Source: a bacterium UBP3_UBA6266 | GTDB lineage: Bacteria; Auribacterota; UBA6266 | Assembly (NCBI GenBank): GCA_002440765.1 | Contig: DJVC01000063.1 | Location: 1 to 12,821, forward strand | DNA: 12,821 nt | Direction of reading: 5' to 3' | Shown here: positions 1-7,155 of the stretch, piece by piece | How the letters are laid out: every line of letters begins with the position of its first letter | Position numbering within the stretch: position 1 is the stretch's first letter | Program-made: the position numbers and the translations under genes | Notes under the pieces: model-generated | Told to the model about the DNA's origin: nothing | Database searches by the model: none | What the model saw: the letters and a program-made list of their open reading frames with translations, nothing else

Positions 1-2
1 GT

Positions 3-941
3 GTCCATTGCCATAATGATCTCGGACTTGCTGTCGCTAATTCTCTTGAAGCCGTTGTTAATGGCGCCAGACAGGTTGAATGCACCGTTAACGGGATAGG
101 TGAGAGGGCAGGGAATTGTTCACTCGAGGAAATCGTGATGGGAATTAAAACAAGGCGAGATATCTTTAAGTGCAGCACCGGTGTGGATACTACGGAAATA
201 ATGAAAGCGAGCCGTCTGGTCACTCGTGTTACGGGTATTGTCGTCCAGCCGAACAAAGCTATAGTGGGGGAAAATGCTTTTGCCCATGAGGCGGGAATAC
301 ATCAGGATGGCGTACTTAAGGAAAGAAAGACTTACGAAATAATGTCTCCTCAGGATGTCGGTGTCGAAAAAAGCAAACTTGTGCTTGGAAAACACTCCGG
401 CCGGCATGCGTTTAAGGAAAGGGTAAAAGAACTCGGTTTTGACCTTAGTGAGCCGGACACCGAAAAAGCATTTGAAAGGTTCAAAGTGCTCTGCGACAAG
501 AAAAAAACCGTTTATGATGATGACCTTATTGCGATAGTAACCGACGAAATAGCGGAGGTTAGAGAGGTTTTCAGGCTTCGCACGCTTGACATAAGCTATA
601 AAACAGGAAGCACTCCCGAGGTTACTGTTATTCTCGACAAAGAAAAAATAAAAATAACAAGAAGGTCATCGGGTGACGGACCTGTGGACGCAATATACAA
701 AGCTATAGATAAGATCACAGGAATAAATGGTTTGCTGCTTGATTACAGTATTCATTCGGTGACTTCCGGTAAAGATGCCATCGGAGAAGTTCTGGTGAGG
801 GTCGATTTCGGAAAGGGTCGTATCGTTAACGGACGTGGAGCCAGCACGGATATTGTTGAAGCAAGCGCAAAAGCATATCTTAATGCCGTCAATAAGTTGA
901 TATCTGGCAGAGTTTCCGTAAAAACCGGAAGGCTTATATAA
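3..941 (+). CDS. leuA: 2-isopropylmalate synthase, C-terminal part (5' end outside the window)
   Basis: Leucine pathway enzyme that condenses acetyl-CoA with 2-oxoisovalerate to give 2-isopropylmalate in the cytoplasm. The frame is open from base 3, so the gene enters from the left; 312 residues are visible against about 500 for the family, so roughly the first 200 are missing. The visible part opens with VHCHNDLGLAVANS, holding the HxH metal ligands of the HMGL-like TIM barrel, followed by the motif NGIGERAGN and later GENAFAHEAGIHQDG and LGKHSGRHAF. The last 120 or so residues match the LeuA regulatory dimer domain that binds leucine in the family. An internal ATG at 135 is not the start, because homology continues upstream of it. 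aroE follows after 2 bp, implying co-transcription. Citramalate synthase is a related alternative, but the motif spacing and tail fit LeuA better. Confidence 0.95.
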   Translation, partial: VHCHNDLGLAVANSLEAVVNGARQVECTVNGIGERAGNCSLEEIVMGIKTRRDIFKCSTGVDTTEIMKASRLVTRVTGIVVQPNKAIVGENAFAHEAGIHQDGVLKERKTYEIMSPQDVGVEKSKLVLGKHSGRHAFKERVKELGFDLSEPDTEKAFERFKVLCDKKKTVYDDDLIAIVTDEIAEVREVFRLRTLDISYKTGSTPEVTVILDKEKIKITRRSSGDGPVDAIYKAIDKITGINGLLLDYSIHSVTSGKDAIGEVLVRVDFGKGRIVNGRGASTDIVEASAKAYLNAVNKLISGRVSVKTGRLI

Positions 942-943
942 TT

Positions 944-1840
944 ATGAAGGTGTTGCTTATAGGTCATCCTCTGGGGCATTCCGCCTCCGGGATTTTCCAG
1001 AATGCCGGTTTTCGTGCTCTCGGTATAGATGTTTCCTATGAGAATTGCGATATTGGCTCCGGGGAATTGGAGAATAAAATCGATGAAATCAGAAAATCAG
1101 ACCAATATCTTGGCTGTAACATCACAATTCCTTACAAAACTGATATTATCAAACTACTGAATGAGATTGATAACAGCGGATTTGCCGGGATAACGGGCGC
1201 GGTTAATACTGTTGTCCGCAGACAGGATGGCAGATTATGCGGTTATAATACGGATGTTACAGGTTTTAGAGAAGCGGTGAAAAGAAAGCTGAAAATTAAT
1301 TTTGCCGGTAAGAACATTTTAATAGTCGGCGCCGGTGGGGCAGGAAGGGCTGTGGTTGCCGCGATAGAGTTATCTTCGGAAGTTGATAAACCCGCAGGTG
1401 TTGTAATGGCGGATATTGATTTGTCTAAAGCAGCCCGGATAGAAGCTGAAGCAGGGAGGCCCGGCATTAATTTCGCCGCGAAAGATGCGGATGATATTGA
1501 TGAAGAGATACAAAAAGCCGATCTTATCATAAATGCCACTCCTCTTGGGACGGGGAAAGACACGAGAACCCCAATCAATACGGATTTGCTGCATAAAGGC
1601 CAATATTTATTTGACGTAGTTTATAATCCTGTTGAGACGGCTTTGCTGAAAAAAGCTAAAGGGAAAGGGGTTATCTGCAGCAACGGCCTTTCAATGCTTT
1701 TTTATCAGGGATGGCATGCGTTCAGGCTCTGGATAGAAGAATATAACGGCCGGTCAGGACTAAAACTGCGTCCGGATAATGCCGTTCATGACAAGATGAA
1801 AGACGCTTTAAAAAAACATTTTGGTGTTGATGAATTATGA
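944..1840 (+). CDS. aroE: Shikimate dehydrogenase (NADP+)
   Basis: Cytoplasmic enzyme that reduces 3-dehydroshikimate to shikimate with NADPH, step four of the shikimate pathway. The 298-residue protein has the expected order of motifs: IGHPLGHSAS near residue 6, with the two shikimate-contacting serines; NITIPYK ending at the catalytic Lys65; GAVNT at 85-89; GYNTD at 100-104 with catalytic Asp104; the Rossmann loop GAGGAGRA at 129-136; NATPLG at 197-202; and a conserved Gln255 near the end. Residues after about 268 form a tail slightly longer than in E. coli AroE. The start ATG is 2 bp after the leuA stop, with GGAAGG about 11 nt upstream as a rather distant ribosome site. The gene overlaps the following prepilin peptidase gene by ATGA. 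aroK and aroC lie nearby but on the other strand. The single-substrate enzyme AroE is favoured over the YdiB type from the overall match; the cofactor preference is not read from the sequence. Confidence 0.95.
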   Translation: MKVLLIGHPLGHSASGIFQNAGFRALGIDVSYENCDIGSGELENKIDEIRKSDQYLGCNITIPYKTDIIKLLNEIDNSGFAGITGAVNTVVRRQDGRLCGYNTDVTGFREAVKRKLKINFAGKNILIVGAGGAGRAVVAAIELSSEVDKPAGVVMADIDLSKAARIEAEAGRPGINFAAKDADDIDEEIQKADLIINATPLGTGKDTRTPINTDLLHKGQYLFDVVYNPVETALLKKAKGKGVICSNGLSMLFYQGWHAFRLWIEEYNGRSGLKLRPDNAVHDKMKDALKKHFGVDEL

Positions 1841-2643
1841 GCCCGTATTTTTTCTGGTCTGTAGTATATTTTATTCTGGGCCTTATAATGGGAAGTTTTC
1901 TGAATGTCTGCATTTACAGGATGCCCAGGGGACTTTCAATAATAGCGCCCCCGTCTCACTGTCCCGAGTGCAATTCAGGGATATTGTGGTACGATAACAT
2001 ACCTGTTGTAAGCTATCTGTTTTTGAAGGGGAGGTGCAGGCAGTGCGGCAAACCGATCCCCGCCCTTTACCTGATAGTCGAAGTTCTTACGGCTCTTCTC
2101 TTTCTGTCGGCATATCTGTTTTCATATACTGTTCCGGCAATAATGTTCAAAATTGTATTATTTTCGGTACTGGTGCTTGCATCTTTTATCGACATAAAAC
2201 ATTTTGTCATCCCCGATGAATCTAATTTGATAGGCTTTATTTTTGCCGTATTGATGTCCACATTATTCCCTCATCTCCAGAGCCGTGATATATGGTATTT
2301 GGCTCTGGGTGATTCTTTGCTGGGGGCTTTTGCGGGTTTTTTGACGTTGGGATTTGTATCGTTTGCGGGTTCCAGGCTGCTGAAAAAGGATGCTATGGGC
2401 TTTGGGGATGTTAAGTTTATCGCAATGATAGGCGCTTTTACCGGCTGGAAACTGGTATTGCTTACGATTATGACAGCGTCTTTTATCGGGGCGGTTTTGG
2501 GCGGGGCACTTATGCTTTTCAAAACCAGGAACCTGAAAGGGAGAATACCGTTCGGGCCTTATCTGGCAGCCGGGGCTGTCATCTCGGTTCTCTTCGGAAA
2601 GGCCATTATCGGCTGGTATTTTTCTTTTTGCGGAATATCGTAG
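1837..2643 (+). CDS. pilD: Type IV prepilin peptidase (leader peptidase / N-methyltransferase)
   Basis: Inner-membrane aspartic protease that cleaves the short leader of type IV prepilins or type II secretion pseudopilins and, in the family, methylates the new N terminus. The 268-residue protein opens with a membrane helix containing MGSFLNVCIYRMP. A cytoplasmic zinc-type loop follows with two CxxC pairs (Cys42/45 and Cys67/70), then a hydrophobic core of six to seven further helices. The catalytic aspartates are visible: Asp119 in DIKHFVIPDE and Asp191 in GFGDVKF. PFGPYLAAG near 238-246 is also typical. The length and intact cysteine loop indicate the full bifunctional PilD type rather than a truncated archaeal-type peptidase. 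The start ATG overlaps the aroE stop as ATGA, so translation is probably coupled. No pilin or secretion gene is in the window, so the substrates cannot be told. The gene ends 3 bp from a convergent gene. Confidence 0.95.
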   Translation: MSPYFFWSVVYFILGLIMGSFLNVCIYRMPRGLSIIAPPSHCPECNSGILWYDNIPVVSYLFLKGRCRQCGKPIPALYLIVEVLTALLFLSAYLFSYTVPAIMFKIVLFSVLVLASFIDIKHFVIPDESNLIGFIFAVLMSTLFPHLQSRDIWYLALGDSLLGAFAGFLTLGFVSFAGSRLLKKDAMGFGDVKFIAMIGAFTGWKLVLLTIMTASFIGAVLGGALMLFKTRNLKGRIPFGPYLAAGAVISVLFGKAIIGWYFSFCGIS

Positions 2644-2646
2644 GTT

Positions 2647-4134
2647 TTACCGCAGATCCGGCGTCCATATGCAAATTTGGTTTTTCCCCTGATTTTTTGC
2701 CTTATACAAAGCTTTGTCAGCCTGTTTTATAATTTCTTCGATGTCTTCGGAATTTTCAGGGAAACAGGATGCTCCTATGCTGAGGGTTACGGGAATCCTT
2801 GCGCCGTTAACAATGGGCGCGGTTAGAAGAATGGAATTTAAAACCCGTTTTCCGAACTCAATGGTATCTTGTGATTTAAGATTTGGAAGGCAGATCATGA
2901 ATTCATCGCCCCCGTATCTGCAGGCAAAATCGGTTTTCCTCAGGTTTTCTTTTATATTTTTTGCTATGGTCTGAAGGACAGCATCCCCGTTGGGGTGTCC
3001 GTATGTATCATTGACGGATTTAAAATTATCTACGTCCAGAATAAATAATGTCAACACATCACCGTATCTCTTACACCTGTAAAGTTCGGTTTCGAGCCGT
3101 GCTTTAAAATGCCTTATAATAAATAATCTTGTCAGTCCGTCGGTTATGGACAGCTCCTGAACTTTTTCAAAAAGCCGCGCGTTTTCTACTGCCATGGCAA
3201 TTTGGCCGGCAAATGATTTTATTGTTTGGATTTCATCGGAACTGATTTTTTCCTGGCTCAGGATATTATCTACAACCAGGATCCCCACAACCTGGTCTTT
3301 AACGTGAAGAGGCACATAGACGACCCTGTCATGAAACTCAACAGCTGTTTCCTTGTCCGGAAATTGTAAGACCATATCTACAAAGGGATGAATACCGTGT
3401 TCGAGAGAGTAACATTCTTTTTCCAGGGAAGTTGTTTCTCCTCTCATATCGTAGGATATTTCGCCTTTTAATAATTTCTCATCCTTATTTACGAGGTAAA
3501 GGCGTACTCTGTCAAAACCGAGGTTTTTGACTATGCTTTTTACCACAAGTCCCAAGAGTTTATTTAAATAGATGCTTTTGACAATATTGGAGGTTATTTC
3601 GAAAGAACCCTTAAGTTGCCGCATATGAATTTCATTTTGAAGAAACAGGGTAAGGTTCTTCAGGGAAATGGCAAGTTCCATGCAGAATGTGTGAATTTGT
3701 GAGATTATATTCTGAGTAAGGCTGGTTCCGGTCAGGAGTGAAACCCGGACCATTCCGAGAAATTCATTTTTAAACCTTAACGCAAAGCAGGCGCTTTTAT
3801 GCCGGCCCCTGTCGATTACAATATCGGTTGTGCCGGTTACAAGCTGCCAAAGGGGCATTTCTTTTGTCAGGGCGATAAGTTCGGCCCCTTCCTGTATAAC
3901 CCCCATAAAAAGAACTTTCTGGCAGCGCAGAATATTTTCATGTTTGTCCCATGCGAATATTGTCGCTTCGATTTTTCCGAGTGACTTTCCGAGTAGTAAA
4001 AGCGCATGAGTGAATAAAGAATCCGTATCCCTGTCCTGGCTTATAAGATGAATGGATTCTTTCGAAAAAACAACACTTGAAGGGACTGTGTTTATCTTTT
4101 TCTTCTTTTTTTCAGCGTTTTCTGGCATATACAT
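2647..4134 (-). CDS. GAF-GAF-GGDEF diguanylate cyclase, probably cytoplasmic
   Basis: Predicted to make cyclic di-GMP from two GTP. The 495-residue protein has no membrane helix or signal peptide. It starts with a lysine-rich stretch, followed by two GAF-like sensor domains (about 25-170, divergent, and about 180-325, clearer) and a C-terminal GGDEF domain (about 335-490). The active-site loop RYGGDEF is intact (GGDEF at 408-412), DVDNF and ND-YGHPNGD supply the metal and GTP region, and RKTD at 399-402 lies exactly where the inhibitory I-site RxxD is expected. The enzyme therefore looks active and product-inhibited. No EAL or HD-GYP domain is present. There are two close ATGs: AGGA lies only 3 nt before the first (4134) but 9 nt before the second (4128), so the true start may be two codons later. 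The gene follows the binding-protein gene by 5 bp, its ribosome site overlapping that stop codon, and it ends the aroC operon. Ligands of the GAF domains are unknown. Confidence 0.93.
   Translation of the reverse strand: MYMPENAEKKKKKINTVPSSVVFSKESIHLISQDRDTDSLFTHALLLLGKSLGKIEATIFAWDKHENILRCQKVLFMGVIQEGAELIALTKEMPLWQLVTGTTDIVIDRGRHKSACFALRFKNEFLGMVRVSLLTGTSLTQNIISQIHTFCMELAISLKNLTLFLQNEIHMRQLKGSFEITSNIVKSIYLNKLLGLVVKSIVKNLGFDRVRLYLVNKDEKLLKGEISYDMRGETTSLEKECYSLEHGIHPFVDMVLQFPDKETAVEFHDRVVYVPLHVKDQVVGILVVDNILSQEKISSDEIQTIKSFAGQIAMAVENARLFEKVQELSITDGLTRLFIIRHFKARLETELYRCKRYGDVLTLFILDVDNFKSVNDTYGHPNGDAVLQTIAKNIKENLRKTDFACRYGGDEFMICLPNLKSQDTIEFGKRVLNSILLTAPIVNGARIPVTLSIGASCFPENSEDIEEIIKQADKALYKAKNQGKNQICIWTPDLR
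2665..2685 (+). terminator. Weak candidate intrinsic terminator for leuA-aroE-pilD
   Basis: CCATAT, a GCAA tetraloop and ATTTGG form a 6-bp stem with one T-T mismatch, followed at once by five T residues. It lies 22 bp past the pilD stop, within the 3' end of the convergent GGDEF gene, where a terminator for the + operon would have to sit. The stem is short and AT-rich, so termination would be weak. I infer the function from shape and position only. Confidence 0.22.
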
Positions 4135-4137
4135 ATA

Positions 4138-4141
4138 TCCT
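4138..4141 (-). promoter_or_regulatory. Ribosome binding site of the GGDEF gene, overlapping the upstream stop codon
   Basis: AGGA on the minus strand shares two bases with the TAG stop (4140-4142) of the solute-binding-protein gene. The spacing is 3 nt to the ATG at 4134 and 9 nt to the in-frame ATG at 4128. This favours the second ATG as the start and suggests translational coupling of the two proteins. Confidence 0.6.
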
Positions 4142-5393
4142 AACTATGTATTGATGTTATGTAATTGGCTTCCGCCGCCGCTTTGGTTATTTCCTCATCA
4201 ACGGTTTTCTCGGAAAATTTTCCGGTTCGGATCTGCAGCAGCACCCTGTCGGTGAATGCGGTTATTATTTTTTCAAGAGAACCGACGAGGGACGAATACG
4301 GCGTATATAAAAACGTTATGCCGTTTTTAAGCGCGGTAGTTATAGCCTCATGGTATTGTTCATGACCTTTAAAGAATTCTTTCAAAAGGGATGTCCGGGA
4401 AGGGAATGCTCCTATTATATAACAATGCCTGAGCTGGGATTCCGGTGAAATCAGATATCTTATCCACTCGGAGGCTTCTTCCGGATAACGGCATAATTTG
4501 GGCATTGCAAGGCAGCTTCCGCCTACAAAAGGAAAACTCCCTTTCGGGCCCTTTGGAACCTGGGTCAGGTCGTAATTTTTGACTACCCCGGGAGAGAAAT
4601 CAGAATGTTTTAAATTTGCTAAGTTGTAAAACGGCGATTTTCCGTTTATCTCCATAGCGTATCTGCCTGAGAAAAATGTTCCGGGCGGGATTATCCCGTA
4701 CTTTCCTTCCGTTCCGGCAAACAGGTCATTTACCAGTCGGAAGTACCATTTGAAAGCGTTTCTTGCTTCGGGTTTGTCAAAAGCTATTCTCTTCAGGTCG
4801 GAGGAAAGGAAATTGCCTCCCGTTCCCCACAACCACGGGGCGATATCATGGATAAAGATGGTTTCGGGATGTCCCGACAGCTTATAAGCCATAATATCAT
4901 CGTCGGATTTTATGCTGTTTTGTATTGTCATACATACATTTCTGAAAGATTCAAAGTCGCTGATATCGGCTACACCGAAACCGAACTTTTTCAGGATGTC
5001 TTTTCTGAAATAGAGAAGCCTTATGTCGGAAAACCATGGGATACAAAGAATCATATCGGTATCTGGCGACTTGGAAACATTTTTTAGCGGTTCGATAATA
5101 TCCTCGGTTATTGAATAATCGAAGAAATCTCTTATATTTCTTAATACTCCCAGGTATGTAAGGCTTGGAACCCATGTTGTTCCTATCTGAATCACATCGG
5201 GAGGCGCCAATTCGTCCTGGTGCTTATAATAATTCATAAGCCTGTCCCATGCATGTGCCCAGGGAATAATTGTAGGTTCAATATGGATATTTCGGTTTTG
5301 CTGCTCGAACTTCGATATTTCTTTCTGCAGGATGCCCAGTGTATCGAAATCCGCATTCGGCATAAGCCAGAAATTTATAACTATTTTAGACAT
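4140..5393 (-). CDS. Family-1 solute-binding protein homologue without signal peptide
   Basis: Resembles the sugar-binding components of carbohydrate ABC transporters (UgpB/MalE-like, SBP family 1) over its whole 417 residues: INFWLMPN at 6-13, PPDVIQIGTTWVPSL near 64-78, IPWFSDIRLLYFRKDIL near 118-134, FFSGRYAMEING near 240-251, and a C-terminal segment with GAFPSRTSLL near 328-337. In exported members this fold is preceded by a signal peptide or lipobox. Here the first residue already falls at the start of the mature fold (MSKIVINFW), and the frame upstream is closed by a stop within 27 bp with no other start, so export by Sec is not supported. Five cysteines (117, 154, 294, 301, 324) also fit a cytoplasmic protein. 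No permease or ATPase gene is nearby. It lies 1 bp after aroK and just before a GAF-GGDEF gene, so I infer a ligand-sensing rather than transport role. The ligand is unknown; AGGA about 9 nt before the ATG supports this start. Confidence 0.87.
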   Translation of the reverse strand: MSKIVINFWLMPNADFDTLGILQKEISKFEQQNRNIHIEPTIIPWAHAWDRLMNYYKHQDELAPPDVIQIGTTWVPSLTYLGVLRNIRDFFDYSITEDIIEPLKNVSKSPDTDMILCIPWFSDIRLLYFRKDILKKFGFGVADISDFESFRNVCMTIQNSIKSDDDIMAYKLSGHPETIFIHDIAPWLWGTGGNFLSSDLKRIAFDKPEARNAFKWYFRLVNDLFAGTEGKYGIIPPGTFFSGRYAMEINGKSPFYNLANLKHSDFSPGVVKNYDLTQVPKGPKGSFPFVGGSCLAMPKLCRYPEEASEWIRYLISPESQLRHCYIIGAFPSRTSLLKEFFKGHEQYHEAITTALKNGITFLYTPYSSLVGSLEKIITAFTDRVLLQIRTGKFSEKTVDEEITKAAAEANYITSIHS

Positions 5394-5394
5394 A

Positions 5395-5901
5395 TCAGGA
5401 TGTCCTGTTAAGTTTTTCTATTATTGTGTCCGCAACGGTTTCCGGAGAAAGATTATTTGTGTCAAGGATGTAATCAGCTTTTTCATAACAAGTTTTTCTC
5501 TGTTGAAGAAGTTTGCCGATCTGTTTTTTTTTGTCAGAGGTGTTTAACAGCGGCCTGTGAGTGCTTTTTTCCGTTCTCTTAATAACTTTTTCCGGTGAGA
5601 CTATAAGAGAAAAAGTTATCCCGTTTTTTCCTAAATTTTTTATATTTTCTTCGTCCAGCACAACTCCTCCGCCCGTGGATATAATTAAATTGTCGGAACC
5701 GGATAATTTTTTTGACAGTGTTTTCTCAAGGTTTCTGAAATATTTTTCACCTTTTTTATTAAAAATTTCCGGGATGGACATATCGGCTTCTTTTTCAATC
5801 TCATCATCCATTTCTATATGTTGCATATTTAATTTTTCGGATAGGATTTTCGCAACCGTTGATTTGCCCGAAGCCATGAAACCGAATAACACTATATTCA
5901 T
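5395..5901 (-). CDS. aroK: Shikimate kinase
   Basis: Phosphorylates shikimate at the 3-hydroxyl with ATP, step five of the shikimate pathway, in the cytoplasm. From the ATG at 5901 the protein has 168 residues, the usual size. It shows the P-loop GFMASGKST (7-15), the shikimate-binding region around EMDDEIE (30-36), Arg56 in KYFRNLE, STGGG (75-79), the lid arginine in HRPLL (Arg116) and Arg135 in the adenine-binding region. The aspartate pair usually written DxD reads E-M-D here (Glu30, Asp32), a conservative change in the Mg-side residue. A GTG at 5907 would add two residues, but the ATG at 5901 overlaps the aroC stop as ATGA and gives the typical N terminus, so I chose it. The stop is 1 bp before the next gene. 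With aroC upstream it supplies two consecutive-branch enzymes of chorismate synthesis. Confidence 0.95.
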   Translation of the reverse strand: MNIVLFGFMASGKSTVAKILSEKLNMQHIEMDDEIEKEADMSIPEIFNKKGEKYFRNLEKTLSKKLSGSDNLIISTGGGVVLDEENIKNLGKNGITFSLIVSPEKVIKRTEKSTHRPLLNTSDKKKQIGKLLQQRKTCYEKADYILDTNNLSPETVADTIIEKLNRTS

Positions 5902-7037
5902 CTGCACCCCAGGCGGATGATGTATTCATTGAAATTATTTTTTATTTCGGCAATGGAGTCTCCGCCGAATTTCTTGATAATTTCATCTGCCAGGACAAAA
6001 GACAGCATGGATTCTCCGATGATACCCGCGGAAGGAACGGCGCAGCAGTCGGATCTCTCTTTAGAAGCTTTTGTAATCTTATGAGTTTTAACATTTATTG
6101 TATTAAGAGGTTTCGCCAAAGTCGGAATCGGCTTCATAAAGATTTTAACGGATACGGGTTCACCGTTTGATATTCCGCCTTCTATGCCCCCCGCATTGTT
6201 GGTTTTTCTGTAATATCCGCCAGCTCTTGAACAGTTATCTTTTGAAAAAAGAATTTCATCATGAGCGCGAGACCCTTTTAATTTATATGAACTGTCGCCG
6301 CTGCCGATGGAAACGCATTTTATGGCATTTATAGACATCATAGCCCGGGCAATTAAAGCATCAAGTTTTCTGTCCCACTGGGTGTGGCTTCCCAGCCCTA
6401 CGGGGACATTTACGGCAATTATCTCACAGCAGCCGCCCAGGCTGTCCCCTGAACTGAAAGCCCCGTTGATTTCTTTCTGCATTTTCTTTTCAGCATTAAG
6501 GTCAGCGCATCTAAGCGGGGATATTTTTTGTCTCTCTTTGATTTCTTCCAATGTTAATTTCGAGCAGTTCGCGCTTATATTTCCGATACATACCACATGG
6601 CTGAAGACGCTGATGGATAATTCTGCCAATAACAGTTTGCAGAAAGCGCCTGCCGCCACTCTCACCGCGGTTTCCCTCGCGCTGGCGCGCTCAAGAATAT
6701 CTCTGGCATCATCCCGGGAATATTTAAGCAAGCCGGCCAAATCGGCATGTCCCGGCCGCACATTATGTATTTCAGGCAGTGAATTTATCGAAAAATCCTT
6801 ATTCCTTATGCAAAATGAAATCGGGGAGCCTATCGTGATTTTTTTCCTGACACCGGAGTTGATCGTAATCCTGTCGCATTCTATGCGCATCCTTCCGCCC
6901 CGGCCGAACCCCAACTGCCTTTTGGCAAGCTCGGCATTGATAAATTTTGTATCGATTGTTATGCCGGCGGGGAAGCCGTCAAGGATTCCGGTAAGACATT
7001 TCCCGTGGGATTCGCCCGCAGAAAGAAATTTCAACAT
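5898..7037 (-). CDS. aroC: Chorismate synthase
   Basis: Converts 5-enolpyruvylshikimate 3-phosphate to chorismate using reduced FMN, the last step of the shikimate pathway. About 379 residues, normal for the family. The signature regions are intact: GESHG close to the N terminus, GRGGRMRIECD, RPGHADLAG, RASARETA, SGDSLGG, GSRAHDE, GGIEGGISNGEP, and RSDCCAVPSAG near the C terminus. I chose the ATG at 7037 over the ATG at 7043 because GAGGG lies 7 nt before it but runs into the upstream ATG, and because MLKFLSAGESHG is the typical beginning. It is the first gene of a four-gene operon and overlaps aroK by ATGA. An extended -10 promoter is visible about 37 bp upstream. Nothing in the protein is odd. 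A 253-codon open frame on the opposite strand is a shadow of this gene. Confidence 0.96.
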   Translation of the reverse strand: MLKFLSAGESHGKCLTGILDGFPAGITIDTKFINAELAKRQLGFGRGGRMRIECDRITINSGVRKKITIGSPISFCIRNKDFSINSLPEIHNVRPGHADLAGLLKYSRDDARDILERASARETAVRVAAGAFCKLLLAELSISVFSHVVCIGNISANCSKLTLEEIKERQKISPLRCADLNAEKKMQKEINGAFSSGDSLGGCCEIIAVNVPVGLGSHTQWDRKLDALIARAMMSINAIKCVSIGSGDSSYKLKGSRAHDEILFSKDNCSRAGGYYRKTNNAGGIEGGISNGEPVSVKIFMKPIPTLAKPLNTINVKTHKITKASKERSDCCAVPSAGIIGESMLSFVLADEIIKKFGGDSIAEIKNNFNEYIIRLGCR

Positions 7038-7044
7038 TATCATT

Positions 7045-7051
7045 CCCTCTC
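7045..7051 (-). promoter_or_regulatory. Ribosome binding site of aroC
   Basis: GAGAGGG on the minus strand is a strong Shine-Dalgarno match. It is one base from the ATG at 7043 and 7 nt from the ATG at 7037, so it decides in favour of the latter start. Confidence 0.65.
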
Positions 7052-7073
7052 AAATTATTACCGATTAAGATAA

Positions 7074-7101
7074 ATTATAGCAGAATAGACTAATAAGTAA
7101 A
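7074..7101 (-). promoter_or_regulatory. Promoter of the aroC-aroK-SBP-GGDEF operon
   Basis: On the minus strand a perfect TATAAT (7079-7074) is preceded by TGC, giving an extended -10. TTTACT (7101-7096) sits 16 bp upstream and matches four of six bases of the -35 consensus. Transcription would start near 7067, leaving a leader of about 30 nt before the aroC ATG that holds its GAGAGGG ribosome site. Sigma-70 use is inferred from the consensus. Confidence 0.6.
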
Positions 7102-7126
7102 AAAGAAAATAGCGCTGCTCGATATA

Positions 7127-7155
7127 TTGACGCCCGTAACAATTTGGCTTATAGT
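7127..7155 (+). promoter_or_regulatory. Promoter of the STT3-glycosyltransferase operon
   Basis: TTGACG at 7127-7132 and TATAGT at 7150-7155 are separated by exactly 17 bp, each matching five of six consensus bases for a housekeeping sigma factor. The predicted start is near 7162, about 45 nt before the ATG at 7207. The leader is rich in T and has no strong Shine-Dalgarno sequence. The element is divergent from the aroC promoter; the two -35 elements are about 25 bp apart, so one regulator or supercoiling could affect both. Confidence 0.65.

Noticed and set aside
3..941. Citramalate synthase or homocitrate synthase instead of LeuA
   Set aside because: Motifs and the regulatory domain fit LeuA best; the missing N-terminal part prevents a fully decisive check, but nothing favours the alternatives.
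2629..2654. TGCGG and CCGCA inverted repeat spanning the pilD and cyclase stop codons as a bidirectional terminator
   Set aside because: The stem is only 5 bp with a 16-base loop and there is no T run on either strand, so it is likely chance.
5388..5420. An upstream extension of the solute-binding-protein gene that could encode a signal peptide
   Set aside because: The frame reads back only eight codons from the ATG before a TAG and has no ATG, GTG or TTG start or hydrophobic run.
6307..7068. A 253-codon open frame on the + strand opposite aroC
   Set aside because: It lies almost wholly within aroC, which matches chorismate synthase along its full length. Its translation shows no family resemblance and it has no clear ribosome site, so it is an antisense shadow.
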